This document shows, one piece after another, positions 43,399 through 54,987 of a DNA stretch of 64,000 bases. The notes beneath the pieces are model-generated. The model ran no database searches. It worked only from the letters and a program-made list of their open reading frames with translations, and had not been told where the DNA came from. How positions within the stretch are numbered: the first letter of the stretch is position 1; every line of letters begins with the position of its first letter. Position numbers and translations under genes: made by a program. This DNA comes from Acidobacteriota bacterium (lineage in GTDB: Bacteria > Acidobacteriota > Terriglobia > Terriglobales > Acidobacteriaceae), in contig JAJYVF010000012.1 in the NCBI GenBank assembly GCA_021792135.1, positions 62,001 to 126,000 of the forward strand, read 5' to 3'.

Positions 43399-43427
43399 TT
43401 GATTTCCGTAGAAAAAATACTTAGAAT
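43399..43427 (+). promoter_or_regulatory. Sigma-70-type promoter of the 75-aa gene
   Basis: TTGATT, 17-base spacer, TAGAAT, in an AT-rich island within GC-rich DNA. Expected start near 43434, giving a leader of about 80 nt before the ATG at 43515. Strong by sequence. Confidence 0.6.
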
Positions 43428-43514
43428 AATAAAGTTTGTGACTTCCCGGGGCGGGACTGTCCAGGTTCCCGGCTTTCTGTACGTCACTTTCAAACAACAG
43501 AGGGTACATCAGAA

Positions 43515-43742
43515 ATGGCAAAGCGTCGTGGCAATCCTAACTGGGGCAAACCAGAGCCCATCGGGCCGGTTGTGCCTACCGTAACTTCCTTTGAGCAGGT
43601 GATCAAGGAATTCAAGCTCACTCCGGATCAATTTGTCCGCTCCACTCGGCTGCGCGAGTGGGCCCGTCGGAACCGTAATTCGAAGTACATCCCCGAGTCG
43701 CTCCTGGAGGCGTGGGGCTTCGAGATCGAATCCACTCTCTGA
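43515..43742 (+). CDS. Small basic protein of unknown function (75 aa)
   Basis: 75 aa, basic N-terminus (MAKRRGNPNWGK) and a helical rest (TSFEQVIKEFKLTPDQFVRSTRLREWARRN...). CAGAGGG lies upstream of the ATG. It has its own promoter (43399) and a perfect terminator (43767), so it is clearly an expressed single gene. No cysteine, signal peptide or known motif. The charged helices suggest contact with nucleic acid or ribosomes, which is only a guess. Confidence 0.82.
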   Translation: MAKRRGNPNWGKPEPIGPVVPTVTSFEQVIKEFKLTPDQFVRSTRLREWARRNRNSKYIPESLLEAWGFEIESTL

Positions 43743-43766
43743 TTCGACCGCAGGGATTCCGCGTCA

Positions 43767-43797
43767 GACGCCGCCTTCGGGCGGCGTCGCTGCTTTT
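43767..43797 (+). terminator. Rho-independent terminator of the 75-aa gene
   Basis: GACGCCGCC, TTCG tetraloop, GGCGGCGTC, then GCTGCTTTT. Nine perfect pairs with a stable UUCG-type loop, 24 nt after the stop. Confidence 0.85.
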
Positions 43798-43825
43798 AGG
43801 GCCTCCTCCGCAGGCTTCTGACTCT

Positions 43826-43962
43826 TCCTCTCCTGCCTTTCCTGACCCAATCCCGCATTGATCTGCACTGATTACTTTCGGAACTAAGTCGCTCACACTC
43901 CTCTCCTGCCTTGCCTGGGGCAATCCTGCGTGTAGTTACTTTCGGGATCTAGATTGCCCACA
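43826..43962. repeat. Degenerate direct repeat, period about 73 bp
   Basis: TCCTCTCCTGCC occurs at 43826-43837 and again at 43899-43910. Each copy is followed by CCTG(A/G), then CAATCC(C/T)GC, and then (A/G)TTACTTTCGG with AT-richer flank (43871 and 43936). The ATTACTTTGG element recurs near 44003 and TTACTTTGGG near 44060 outside the main pair. Non-coding. Role unknown. Confidence 0.5.
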
Positions 43963-44203
43963 TTATCTTTGGCTTAGTGGCTAGTTGCAGGACACTCCCC
44001 CATTACTTTGGTGGGAGCTTGCCCCCAACTGTGTGATTTACGTAACCAAGGTTCTCTCTTACTTTGGGTTTAACACTCAGAGCGAACGGTTCGACCAGCT
44101 CTGGCGGGGATTTTCGGGATGCAATCCAGGTAAGGCGGAGGCAGCCAGGGGGACCCGGCCAGGGCAACCGAACTCGTCTGCCCGAAGATCGAGGCTGATC
44201 CTG

Positions 44204-45220
44204 ATGAAAATGCTCCCCTGCCCGGTTCTCTTACTCTCATTCATTGCTGCTCCAGCCTTTGCTAACGTCACCGTCAGCAGCCCTGCGAACAACACTGAGG
44301 TAAGTTCGCCCTTTCAGCTCTCAGCCTGGGCTGCGCCCTGTTCCGGGCAGCCCATCGCCGCCATGGGCTATTCCTTCGATAACAGCTGGGATACGACCAT
44401 TGTGAAGAGCACTTCCGTGCAGACAAAGGTTGTGTCGGGAACCGGCGTTCACGTTCTGCACGTCAAGTCCTGGGGCAACCAGGGAGCGGCCTGCGTCACG
44501 GATGTCTCGATCACCGTCACGCCTCCCCCCGCCGGTCCGGTTGTTCCCTCCGAGGCCATCAGCGTCAGCAACATTCAGGGGCTCAACAACTGGAGGGCTG
44601 CGTATGACACCGCGACCGGCAGCGCCGGAGGCTCGATGGGAGCGATGGAGCTGATGAACTCGCCATCGCGAACCGGCCAGGCGCGTGCCTTTGCCACCAG
44701 CTTCAGCAACTTTGGCGGTGAACGCTACTTCGTCTCCTTTGGCGACGACACCCAGGCCACCAATTTCCTCTACGACGGCTGGGTCTACATCCCCGGAACC
44801 GCGGCGCAGATCGCCAATGTCGAAATGGACATGAACCAGACGATGCCCAACGGCCAGACGGTCATCTTCGGGTTCCAGTGCGACGGCTGGTCGCGGACCT
44901 GGGATTACACCGCGAACAACGGCACTCCGCAGCGGCCGGTGGATACCTGGATCCATTCCCAAGCTCCGTGCAACGTGCACACCTGGGCTACCGACACCTG
45001 GCACCACGTGCAGGTCAGCTACTCGCGCGACGATGACGGCAACGTGACCTATAAGTCGGTGTGGCTGGACGATGTGCAACAGAGCATCAACGCCACGGTA
45101 CCTTCGGCCTTTGCGCTTGGCTGGGGACCTGTGTTGCTCACCAATTTCCAGATTGACGGCGCGACCGTCAGCGGATCGTCCGTGGTCTACCTGGACGACC
45201 TCACCATCTACCGCTGGTAG
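44204..45220 (+). CDS. Secreted protein with Ig-like and lectin/LamG-like domains
   Basis: 338 aa. The ATG at 44204 begins a clear signal peptide (MKMLPCPVLLLSFIAAPAFA). Residues about 21-110 form an Ig-like domain (VTVSSPANNTEVSSPFQLSAWA). From about 125 the strand pattern resembles a concanavalin A/LamG-like jelly roll ending VVYLDDLTIYRW. Cysteines are few (PCSG, AACVTD, FQCDGW, APCNVH) and could form two disulfides. Probably an extracellular binding protein. A strong terminator follows; repeats lie upstream. Confidence 0.85.
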   Translation: MKMLPCPVLLLSFIAAPAFANVTVSSPANNTEVSSPFQLSAWAAPCSGQPIAAMGYSFDNSWDTTIVKSTSVQTKVVSGTGVHVLHVKSWGNQGAACVTDVSITVTPPPAGPVVPSEAISVSNIQGLNNWRAAYDTATGSAGGSMGAMELMNSPSRTGQARAFATSFSNFGGERYFVSFGDDTQATNFLYDGWVYIPGTAAQIANVEMDMNQTMPNGQTVIFGFQCDGWSRTWDYTANNGTPQRPVDTWIHSQAPCNVHTWATDTWHHVQVSYSRDDDGNVTYKSVWLDDVQQSINATVPSAFALGWGPVLLTNFQIDGATVSGSSVVYLDDLTIYRW

Positions 45221-45238
45221 ATACGGGCTCTCTCCAAC

Positions 45239-45274
45239 GCGGGCAGGCCTCTGTCCTGCCCGCTCTTTCTTTTT
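45239..45274 (+). terminator. Rho-independent terminator of the secreted protein gene
   Basis: GCGGGCAGG, 7-base loop, CCTGCCCGC, then TCTTTCTTTTT. Nine perfect pairs and a good T tract. Confidence 0.88.
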
Positions 45275-45304
45275 CCTGCCGAACGGCCTCTTCCGGCCCG
45301 AAGC

Positions 45305-46198
45305 TCAGTTCAGCGAGATGGAGCCGGCCACATAGCGCGAGCCATAGAAGCTCGCTCTGACCATCACGCGCGATCCCTCATGCAGATCGGGGCTGACCGG
45401 GAAGAGCGCCGGATCGAAGCTGATGCGGTAGTCCTGGTCGTTCTGCGGATCGTGCACCACCATCAGGCTGGAGTGCGTATCCAGATACACGATGGTGCCG
45501 GTGAACAGGAACGACGCGCCTGGAGTGGCAAGAATCGTAATTTGGCTGGCAACGCCGCCGCCCTGGTTGTTGGCGTCGAACTGGACCGTCACGAGGGATC
45601 CGGGCTGCAGGTCGGATGTACCGAGATTGGCCGCAACGAAGGCCCGCTGGCCCACGCGCGCGATGGAGGCGTTCGCCGGCACGGCGAGCGTGACCGGCTG
45701 CTGGGAGATGCTGTCGCGCACCGTGAGCTGGCGCGTGCCGGGATCGTAATTCACCACCTGGCCCTGGCACTGGCCCGTGGGCGCCTGGGAGAGCATGTGA
45801 ATGCTCTGCGCGAATACACCGTCTCCGTCCAGCACCGTCTCCACCGAGGCGTGATCCCCCGTCCGGAGGTCATCGATCGGAATCTTCTTCCCGTCGCGGT
45901 ACATCCGGGTGCGCACGTCGTAGAGGATCTTCATGGGCTGGCTGCCGAAGACATCGAGCACCAGCTGGTCCCGGACGGGGTCCACCTTGTGGATCACGCC
46001 GCCGATGACCGTGGTTGTTCCGCGGGGCAGCGGCGGCAGCGGCGGCAAAACGGCTGCGAGATTGTCAGGCCCGGGCGCGCCGAGATCGGCCGTCACTGCC
46101 GCCCGTGCGTCCGCATTCGGGTCAGACTGAGCGCCGGCGAAGGGCATGCAGAGACATGCCACGCTGCCGAGCGCCACCAGCTGAAAGAGACGAGTCAT
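45305..46198 (-). CDS. Secreted protein of repeated beta modules (DUF5666-like)
   Basis: 297 aa. The ATG at 46198 with GGAAAGGG upstream starts a signal peptide (to about residue 23). The rest holds several OB-like modules of about 70 residues with a repeating pattern, for example TTVIGGVIHKVDPVRDQLVLDV, GQCQGQVVNYDPGTRQLTVRD and FLFTGTIVYLDTHSSLMVVHD. This resembles DUF5666-type repeats. Function unknown. Divergent from the TPR gene. Confidence 0.85.
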   Translation of the reverse strand: MTRLFQLVALGSVACLCMPFAGAQSDPNADARAAVTADLGAPGPDNLAAVLPPLPPLPRGTTTVIGGVIHKVDPVRDQLVLDVFGSQPMKILYDVRTRMYRDGKKIPIDDLRTGDHASVETVLDGDGVFAQSIHMLSQAPTGQCQGQVVNYDPGTRQLTVRDSISQQPVTLAVPANASIARVGQRAFVAANLGTSDLQPGSLVTVQFDANNQGGGVASQITILATPGASFLFTGTIVYLDTHSSLMVVHDPQNDQDYRISFDPALFPVSPDLHEGSRVMVRASFYGSRYVAGSISLN

Positions 46199-46384
46199 GC
46201 AACAGACCCTTTCCGGTTGTCGAATTTCAGCATCCATTGGATGGCGCAGCGGGGCGCGGGGTGGCCTGAGCGTGTGCCGCCGGGCGGAAGTTTGTCGGGC
46301 GGGTGGCAACACTTTCGCGCCTTCTGCATCCAAGATCATTACCTCGGAACCTGCCCGGGCAGACGGAAGGTAAGTTCAGGACGA

Positions 46385-47587
46385 ATGATTGCTACACGAT
46401 GGAGTTTACTGGCTGCAGTGATTGCGGGCCTGGGGCTTCAGCCTCTCGGGGCTCAGGGCCTCAGGATTGCGATTCCCCGTCCCAGCCACCTGACTCCGGT
46501 GCAGCGGCTCAATCGCGAGGGCGTCGAGCAGGTCCGGCGCCATCGCTACGACAAGGCCGAGGCGCTTTTCTATAAGGCGTACCTCTACGATCCGGCCGAT
46601 CCGTTCACGCTGAACAATCTGGGCTATGTCGCCGAGCTGCAGGGCCAGCTCGATCGCGCGGAGAAGTTCTACGCGCTGGCGTCGGAACAGAGCAGCGATG
46701 CCGATATCGCTCTCAGCAGCAGGAAGGACCTCCAGGGAAAACCGATGACCTGGGCGCTGAGTAATCTGAAGGATCTGCCCATGCGCATCAATCGCATGAA
46801 TGTCGATGCGATGGATCTGCTGTCGCAGAACCGCAATGCGGAAGCCGATCTGCTGCTGCAGCATGCGCTGGCCATGGATCCGCGCAATGTCTTCACGCTG
46901 AACAATCTCGGAGTGGCGAAGGAGGCCGGCGGGTACTACGAGGAGGCTCTGAGCTATTACGAACAGGCGGCCAGCGCGCATTCAGGAGAGCCGATTCTTG
47001 TCACGCAGAACGACGCCTGGAGAGGCAAGCCGGTCAGCCAGATGGCCGAGGAAAGCGCGAAGCGGCTGCGCAGGCGCATGCGCGGCCTGGATACCGCCGA
47101 GGCCCGAGCCGCGCTGATGAACCTGCGCGGCGTGACGGCAGCCAACGAAAACAACTGGCCCGCGGCGAGGGAATACTTTCTTAAGGCCTACTCGATTGAT
47201 CCAGCCAACGCGTTCTCACTCAACAATGCCGGCTACGTTGCGGAGCGGGAAGGCGATCTGGAAACCGCGCAGTTCTTCTATGCGCGCGCCCGCCAGGCGC
47301 AGGGCGCCGATGCCCGCATCGGCCTGGCGACGCAGCGCGCGGTCGAAGGAACCCATCTGGTCGCGGTTGCCAGCGACAACAACGACAAGGCGGAGGAGCA
47401 GATCGATCTGAACAGCGAGGCCCGCCGCCACGAGAAGCGGCCTGTCGAACTGCTGAATCGCAACGGCACGCCGGTGGCCGGCGCTGCGCCCAGACCCGCT
47501 CCATCCGGTCAGCCTGCGGCAACCCCTGCGCCGAACGTTCAGCCGTTGTCCACGCCCGGGCCGCCCGGCCCACAAACGCCTCAGTGA
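46385..47587 (+). CDS. Secreted TPR-repeat protein
   Basis: 400 aa. Signal peptide MIATRWSLLAAVIAGLGLQPLGAQG. Three TPR-like clusters recur, each with the string FTLNNLG or FSLNNAG (about 78-86, 170-178 and 270-278) around PADPFTLNNLGYVAELQGQLDRAE-type helices; a Pro/Ala-rich tail (from about 355) is likely disordered. TPRs serve protein-protein contacts. The stop overlaps the next gene's GTG start (GTGA), so the two are coupled. The client is unknown. Confidence 0.88.
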   Translation: MIATRWSLLAAVIAGLGLQPLGAQGLRIAIPRPSHLTPVQRLNREGVEQVRRHRYDKAEALFYKAYLYDPADPFTLNNLGYVAELQGQLDRAEKFYALASEQSSDADIALSSRKDLQGKPMTWALSNLKDLPMRINRMNVDAMDLLSQNRNAEADLLLQHALAMDPRNVFTLNNLGVAKEAGGYYEEALSYYEQAASAHSGEPILVTQNDAWRGKPVSQMAEESAKRLRRRMRGLDTAEARAALMNLRGVTAANENNWPAAREYFLKAYSIDPANAFSLNNAGYVAEREGDLETAQFFYARARQAQGADARIGLATQRAVEGTHLVAVASDNNDKAEEQIDLNSEARRHEKRPVELLNRNGTPVAGAAPRPAPSGQPAATPAPNVQPLSTPGPPGPQTPQ

Positions 47588-48714
47588 ACCCCGGGGACCT
47601 GTTGCCATCCATGCCGAAGCCGGTTGCTCTGTCTGCTCAGCACGAAGCCATGATCGCCCTTTCACGCCTGCTGATTCCCCGGCAGCAGGATGCGCAGACC
47701 CGCTCAGGGCTGGAAGCGGAGATCGGCACCCTCGGTAAATCGAAGTTTGACGAACTGGCGGAGCTTGCCAGTCTGAATCACGTCATCGTGCGTGTCATGG
47801 AAGTCATGCTGGGCATCTTCCGCGAAGCTCACGACGACGAGCGCACGCAGTGGGCCGAGGCCGCGCTGGCGACGGAGCGCGCGCGCATCGGCAATGCCCT
47901 GTCGTTCCTCGACGCAGTCTGCGCGGCGATCACCGATGAAGGGTACGACGCCACGGTGATCAAGTCGCTCGATCACTGGCCGGATATCGGGAGCGACCTC
48001 GATCTGTACACCAGCGCCAGGCCCGAGGAGATCAGCCGCCTGATGCAGCGGCGCTTCCAGGCGCGGATTGCGGCGCGGAGCTGGGGAGACCGCCTCGCCT
48101 GCAAATGGAACTTCAATCTTCCCGGACTGCCCGAGGCGGTGGAGATCCACATGGGCCGTCTCGGCCAGACCGGCGAACAGCTGGCCATCGCTGCTTCGGT
48201 GCCACGCCGCGCCCAGGCCGTCTCGGTCGCAGGCCGGCATTTTCGTGTGCCGTCTTCCTCCGACCGGCTGATGATCTCCACCCTGCAGCGCATGTATCGG
48301 CATTTCTATTTCCGGCTGTGCGACATCCTCGACAGCGCCGGACTGGCCGAGAGCGGCAGTATCGACTACCAGGATCTGGAGCGCTCGGCGAAGACCGCCG
48401 GCATCTGGGAGGGCGTTGCCACTTACCTGGTCATCGTCTCGGATTATGTGCAGCAGTACCGCGGGGACGGGCTCAGCCTGCCGGCACCCGTGAGGAACTC
48501 AGCGCGGTTCGGCGGCGAGCTGATCTACTTCGCCAGAAGTTTCCTGCGCGTGCCCATCCTGCCGCAGTCCGCCAGCCTGTGGGGCACGCAGCTGACGGGC
48601 CTGCTTCGCAGGCGGGAGATTGAGAGCAGTGCCCGCCTCGGGCTGTTGCCGTGGCTGGCCACTGCCGCGGCGGTCGGCCAGAAGATCACCGGCAGCGACA
48701 AGGGCATCTGGTAG
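47584..48714 (+). CDS. Uncharacterised nucleotidyltransferase-like protein
   Basis: 376 aa, cytoplasmic. The string DHWPDIGSDLDLYTS (about 131-145) matches the GSDxDL signature of pol-beta-type nucleotidyltransferases, particularly the uncharacterised NTP_transf_5-like group. Upstream helices precede it; the C-terminal half is helical (LISTLQRMYRHFYFRLCDILD). Could add nucleotides to a small molecule, sugar or protein. GTG start coupled to the secreted TPR gene, an odd pairing of compartments. Confidence 0.8.
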   Translation: MNPGDLLPSMPKPVALSAQHEAMIALSRLLIPRQQDAQTRSGLEAEIGTLGKSKFDELAELASLNHVIVRVMEVMLGIFREAHDDERTQWAEAALATERARIGNALSFLDAVCAAITDEGYDATVIKSLDHWPDIGSDLDLYTSARPEEISRLMQRRFQARIAARSWGDRLACKWNFNLPGLPEAVEIHMGRLGQTGEQLAIAASVPRRAQAVSVAGRHFRVPSSSDRLMISTLQRMYRHFYFRLCDILDSAGLAESGSIDYQDLERSAKTAGIWEGVATYLVIVSDYVQQYRGDGLSLPAPVRNSARFGGELIYFARSFLRVPILPQSASLWGTQLTGLLRRREIESSARLGLLPWLATAAAVGQKITGSDKGIW

Positions 48715-48844
48715 AAGCCGGAACGGTAGACTATCCGGGTGCACCCCGCGTCTCCGGGTGGCTGCGCGGCAGGCTGTCGTCCGGACCGGGAACAGCGCAG
48801 GCCGGCCTCTGAGATTCACAAGGGCCGGCACGGCTCGAGGTGGG

Positions 48845-50539
48845 ATGGATCCGACAAGCAGGCGTAATTTTCTGAAGTTGTGTGCCGCATCGGTCCCGAG
48901 TCTTGTTGTTCCCCGGCATCTCAGGGCTGCCGGAACCGGCAGTGATGCGCCGCCCACCCGGACGCCCGCATCGATCGACCGCTATATCGATCCGCTGCCG
49001 ATCCCGAAGCGGCTGGCTCCCACCGAGGGAAGCGGGCGCGCGGAGATCTACCGCGTCCGCATGATGGAGTTTCGCAGGCCGCTGCATTCTCAGCTGCCGC
49101 CCACCACCCTGTGGGGATTCGAGGGCCAGTATCCCGGTCCCACCTTCGAGGTCTGGCGAGGCCGCCCGGCCGTGGTGTACTGGGAAAACCAGCTTCCGGA
49201 GAAGCATCTCTTCATGATCGATCCCCGCATCCATGGCGCGATGCCGCCGACGCCCGCCGTCCGGACGGTGCCCCATCTCCACGGTTCGAGAACGCGATCG
49301 GAGAGCGACGGCCTTCCCGAGAAGTGGTTTACCCCGGGCACATCCGTCCGCTATTCGTATCCCAACCAGCAGCCCGCGGCGACGCTCTGGTACCACGACC
49401 ACGCGCTGGGCATCACGCGGCTGAATGTCTATGCCGGGCTTTCCGGCCTTTATCTGCTGCACGACGACGAAGAGCGACGGCTGGAGCTGCCCTCGGGCGC
49501 ATACGAGATTCCGCTGGTGCTGCAGGACCGCACCCTCGACGATCAGGGCCAGCTGGTCTACCGGCCCACCTTCGAGGACGGGAAGCCGGCGCCCGCCGGA
49601 ACCTGGGCGCCGGAGTTCTTCGCCGAACTGCCTGTGGTCAACGGCGCGATCTATCCGCATCTCGAGGTGGAGCCTCGGCCCTACCGATTTCGTGTTCTCA
49701 ACGGAGCGAATTCGCGCTTCTTCAACCTTTTTCTAAACCTCGCGAAAGGGCCCACGGATGTTCCCTCGCTGGTGAACTTTCACCAGATCGGCACGGACGG
49801 CGGCTTTATGGCGAAACCGGTCGAACTGACCCACCTGCTGCTGGGTCCTGCGGAGCGGGCCGACCTGATCGTTGACTTTTCAGGCCTGGAAGGGAAGGTC
49901 GTTACCCTGTCGAACAATGCCCCGGCCCCCTATCCCGGGTGGTCGATGCTCAACCCGAATCATGCGCGGCTCTACGAGCTGATGCGGTTTCCGGTGAGCC
50001 TTCCTCATTCGGGCGGGCGCAGAATTTTCAGCCTGCCTGCGCCGCCGCCTCCGGAGCTGCCCGACCCCGCGCAGGCGGCCACCACGAGGGACTTCATCCT
50101 CGCGGACCATCTCGACAGCCAGGGCAGGACCCTCGCGGTGCGCATCAACCACAAGGGATATGACGACCCCGTGACCGAGGTCGTCCGGCTGGGTTCGACG
50201 GAGAAATGGCGCTTCATCAACACCACCGACGACGCCCATCCCATGCACCTGCATCTGGTGCAGTTCGAGATCCTCGAACGCCAGGGCTTTGACCCCGCTG
50301 CCCTGATGACGCGCGGGAAAGTCGTGCTGATCGGCACTCCGCGCGGTCCCGAGGCCAACGAGATCGGTCGGAAAGATACGGCCATCGTGAATCCGGGCGA
50401 TGTGCTCACGGTCCTGGTGCGCTTCGACGGCTATGCGGGCCGCTATGTCTACCACTGTCACATGCTGGAGCACGAAGACAACGACATGATGCGGCCTTAT
50501 GAGGTCAGCCCCGCCGGACCGCGCCCGACGGAATGCTGA
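48845..50539 (+). CDS. Tat-exported multicopper oxidase
   Basis: 564 aa. The Tat signal SRRNFLKLCAAS lies at the N-terminus. Copper ligand motifs are present in order: PHLHG (with HGSR), WYHDHALG, HPMHLHLVQF and YHCHMLEHEDNDMM, giving the T1 copper and T2/T3 cluster. The layout is like CotA, bilirubin oxidase or copper-oxidase types of about 500-560 aa. Oxidises phenols, bilirubin or metals such as Mn or Cu(I). ATG at 48845 chosen because it starts the Tat signal. Followed 61 nt later by the luciferase-like gene. Confidence 0.92.
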   Translation: MDPTSRRNFLKLCAASVPSLVVPRHLRAAGTGSDAPPTRTPASIDRYIDPLPIPKRLAPTEGSGRAEIYRVRMMEFRRPLHSQLPPTTLWGFEGQYPGPTFEVWRGRPAVVYWENQLPEKHLFMIDPRIHGAMPPTPAVRTVPHLHGSRTRSESDGLPEKWFTPGTSVRYSYPNQQPAATLWYHDHALGITRLNVYAGLSGLYLLHDDEERRLELPSGAYEIPLVLQDRTLDDQGQLVYRPTFEDGKPAPAGTWAPEFFAELPVVNGAIYPHLEVEPRPYRFRVLNGANSRFFNLFLNLAKGPTDVPSLVNFHQIGTDGGFMAKPVELTHLLLGPAERADLIVDFSGLEGKVVTLSNNAPAPYPGWSMLNPNHARLYELMRFPVSLPHSGGRRIFSLPAPPPPELPDPAQAATTRDFILADHLDSQGRTLAVRINHKGYDDPVTEVVRLGSTEKWRFINTTDDAHPMHLHLVQFEILERQGFDPAALMTRGKVVLIGTPRGPEANEIGRKDTAIVNPGDVLTVLVRFDGYAGRYVYHCHMLEHEDNDMMRPYEVSPAGPRPTEC

Positions 50540-50600
50540 GCTGCAGCCCCGTGCTCGCCCGGGTCTGGAGCGAAAACCCGCCAGGTTCATCTAACCGTCC

Positions 50601-51635
50601 ATGGGTCTGCCTGTTTCGGTTCTCGATCTTGTGGGAATGCGCTCCGGCGAGCCGGCCGGGAGCGCCATCGCGCGCTCCGTCGATCTGGCGCGGCACGCGG
50701 AGCAGTGGGGCTACCGCCGCTTCTGGCTGGCCGAACATCACTCTATTGCCGGCCTGGCCTGCTCGGCCACGCCGGTGCTGATCGGCCACGTGGCCGGCGC
50801 GACCAGGACGATCCGCGTGGGCAGCGGCGGCGTCATGCTGCCCAACCACGCACCGCTGGTGGTGGCCGAGGAGTTCGGCACCCTGGAGGCGCTGTTCCCC
50901 GGCCGCATCGACCTGGGGCTGGGGCGCGCGCCGGGCGGTGATTTCCATACCATGCGGGCGCTGCGCCGCGACTTCCGGCAGAGCGGCGACGATTTCCCCG
51001 AGCTGCTGGAGGAACTGCGGACCTATTTGGGCGACGAACGGCCGGGGCAGGTGGTGAAGGCCTTTCCGGGCCAGGGAAGCCACGTGCCGATTACGCTGCT
51101 GGGTTCCAGCGATTTCAGCGCGCGGCTGGCGGCGATGCTGGGGCTGCCCTTCGCCTTTGCGGCCCACTTTGCGCCGGATCTGTTACTCGCAGCGACGCGG
51201 CTCTACCGCGTTCACTTCCGGCCCGGCGAAGTTCTTCCGCGGCCGTGGCTGATGGTTGGGATTCAGGTGATCGCAGCCGAAACCGATGCGGAAGCGCGGC
51301 GGCTGTTTACCACCCCGCAGCAGCGCTTCCTGCGGCTCATTCGCAGCCAGCCCGTGGAGCTGCTGCCGCCCGTCGACTCGATGGACGCCATCTGGGCCGG
51401 CTGGGAGCGCGCCGCGGTCGAAAGCAAGCTGCGGGCGGCTATTGTGGGATCGAATGCGACGGTGAAGGCGGGCCTTGCATCGCTCGCCGCTTCCACTGGC
51501 GCCGACGAGGTCATCGTGGTCACGGATACATGGGATCACGCCGCCCGGCTGGAGTCATACCGGCGGGTTGCCGAGATTGCGGCAGAGCTGGCGACCCCGT
51601 CGGCGGAGCTGTCGGAAACGCCGGGGGTTCGCTGA
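50601..51635 (+). CDS. Luciferase-like (LLM) flavin-dependent monooxygenase
   Basis: 344 aa. TIM-barrel of the bacterial luciferase family: [12 protein letters not shown] at the start, [18 protein letters not shown], and [39 protein letters not shown] are characteristic of the MsnO8-like group. Uses reduced flavin from a separate reductase. Substrate unknown. Likely transcribed with the multicopper oxidase, although no functional link is evident. Confidence 0.9.
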   Translation: MGLPVSVLDLVGMRSGEPAGSAIARSVDLARHAEQWGYRRFWLAEHHSIAGLACSATPVLIGHVAGATRTIRVGSGGVMLPNHAPLVVAEEFGTLEALFPGRIDLGLGRAPGGDFHTMRALRRDFRQSGDDFPELLEELRTYLGDERPGQVVKAFPGQGSHVPITLLGSSDFSARLAAMLGLPFAFAAHFAPDLLLAATRLYRVHFRPGEVLPRPWLMVGIQVIAAETDAEARRLFTTPQQRFLRLIRSQPVELLPPVDSMDAIWAGWERAAVESKLRAAIVGSNATVKAGLASLAASTGADEVIVVTDTWDHAARLESYRRVAEIAAELATPSAELSETPGVR

Positions 51636-51678
51636 CCGGAAAAGAAGGGAGGAAGGAAGTTCCGAGGAGCCTGGAAGC

Positions 51679-51906
51679 TCAGGGATGGGAGGCGCTGGCA
51701 ATCTGCGCTGCCCGGGCGCGCTCAGCGGCCACCTGGCCGGCATGCAGACGCAATCCGGCAAACGCGGCTCGGCAGACGCCGTACGCCACAAGGACCCCGA
51801 AGGCGAGCGAGGCAAAAATCGCGCATACCAGCATCAGCGAATTGACCAGGTCCTGCATATGATGCAACATCTTCCGAACTTGCGGGAGGTTGGAACTCTC
51901 CGCCAC
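51679..51906 (-). CDS. Small single-helix membrane protein
   Basis: 75 aa, GTG start at 51906 with GGGAAG next to it; an ATG at 51870 (CGGAAG upstream) would give 63 aa. One membrane helix (about 24-46, SLMLVCAIFASLAFGVLVAYGV) and a basic Ala/Arg-rich tail. Divergent from uvrA. It is plausible because it occupies an otherwise empty 400-bp gap and has gene-like composition, but no family is known to me. Confidence 0.55.
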   Translation of the reverse strand: MAESSNLPQVRKMLHHMQDLVNSLMLVCAIFASLAFGVLVAYGVCRAAFAGLRLHAGQVAAERARAAQIASASHP

Positions 51907-51945
51907 CTTCCCTACGATGTCATTCTTAGCAGAAACGGGCGTACG

Positions 51946-51975
51946 TTGACCCGCTTTTCTGTTGCCGAATAAGAT
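51946..51975 (+). promoter_or_regulatory. Sigma-70-type promoter for uvrA
   Basis: TTGACC, 18-base spacer, TAAGAT. Start near 51982 would leave about 98 nt of leader before the uvrA ATG. No LexA box was recognised beside it. Confidence 0.45.
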
Positions 51976-52080
51976 ACCGGAAGGAAAATCTCTCCCGATT
52001 CTAGCCAGACTTTCCCATTTTGCAACTGGTAACGGGTGCTGTTTTCTGCAACTTTTGGTTCAACGTAATCTCCTGTTTCA

Positions 52081-54983
<2,903 letters not shown>

Positions 54984-54987
<4 letters not shown>

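Larger units (their letters stand above)
43743..44203. other. Terminator and degenerate repeats upstream of a secreted protein
   Basis: 461 bases between the 75-aa gene and the secreted protein. Holds the terminator at 43767 and a block of imperfect repeats (43826-44060). The frame of the secreted protein is open across 43985-44203 but has no signal peptide or ribosome site there, so I treat it as leader. Confidence 0.5.
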
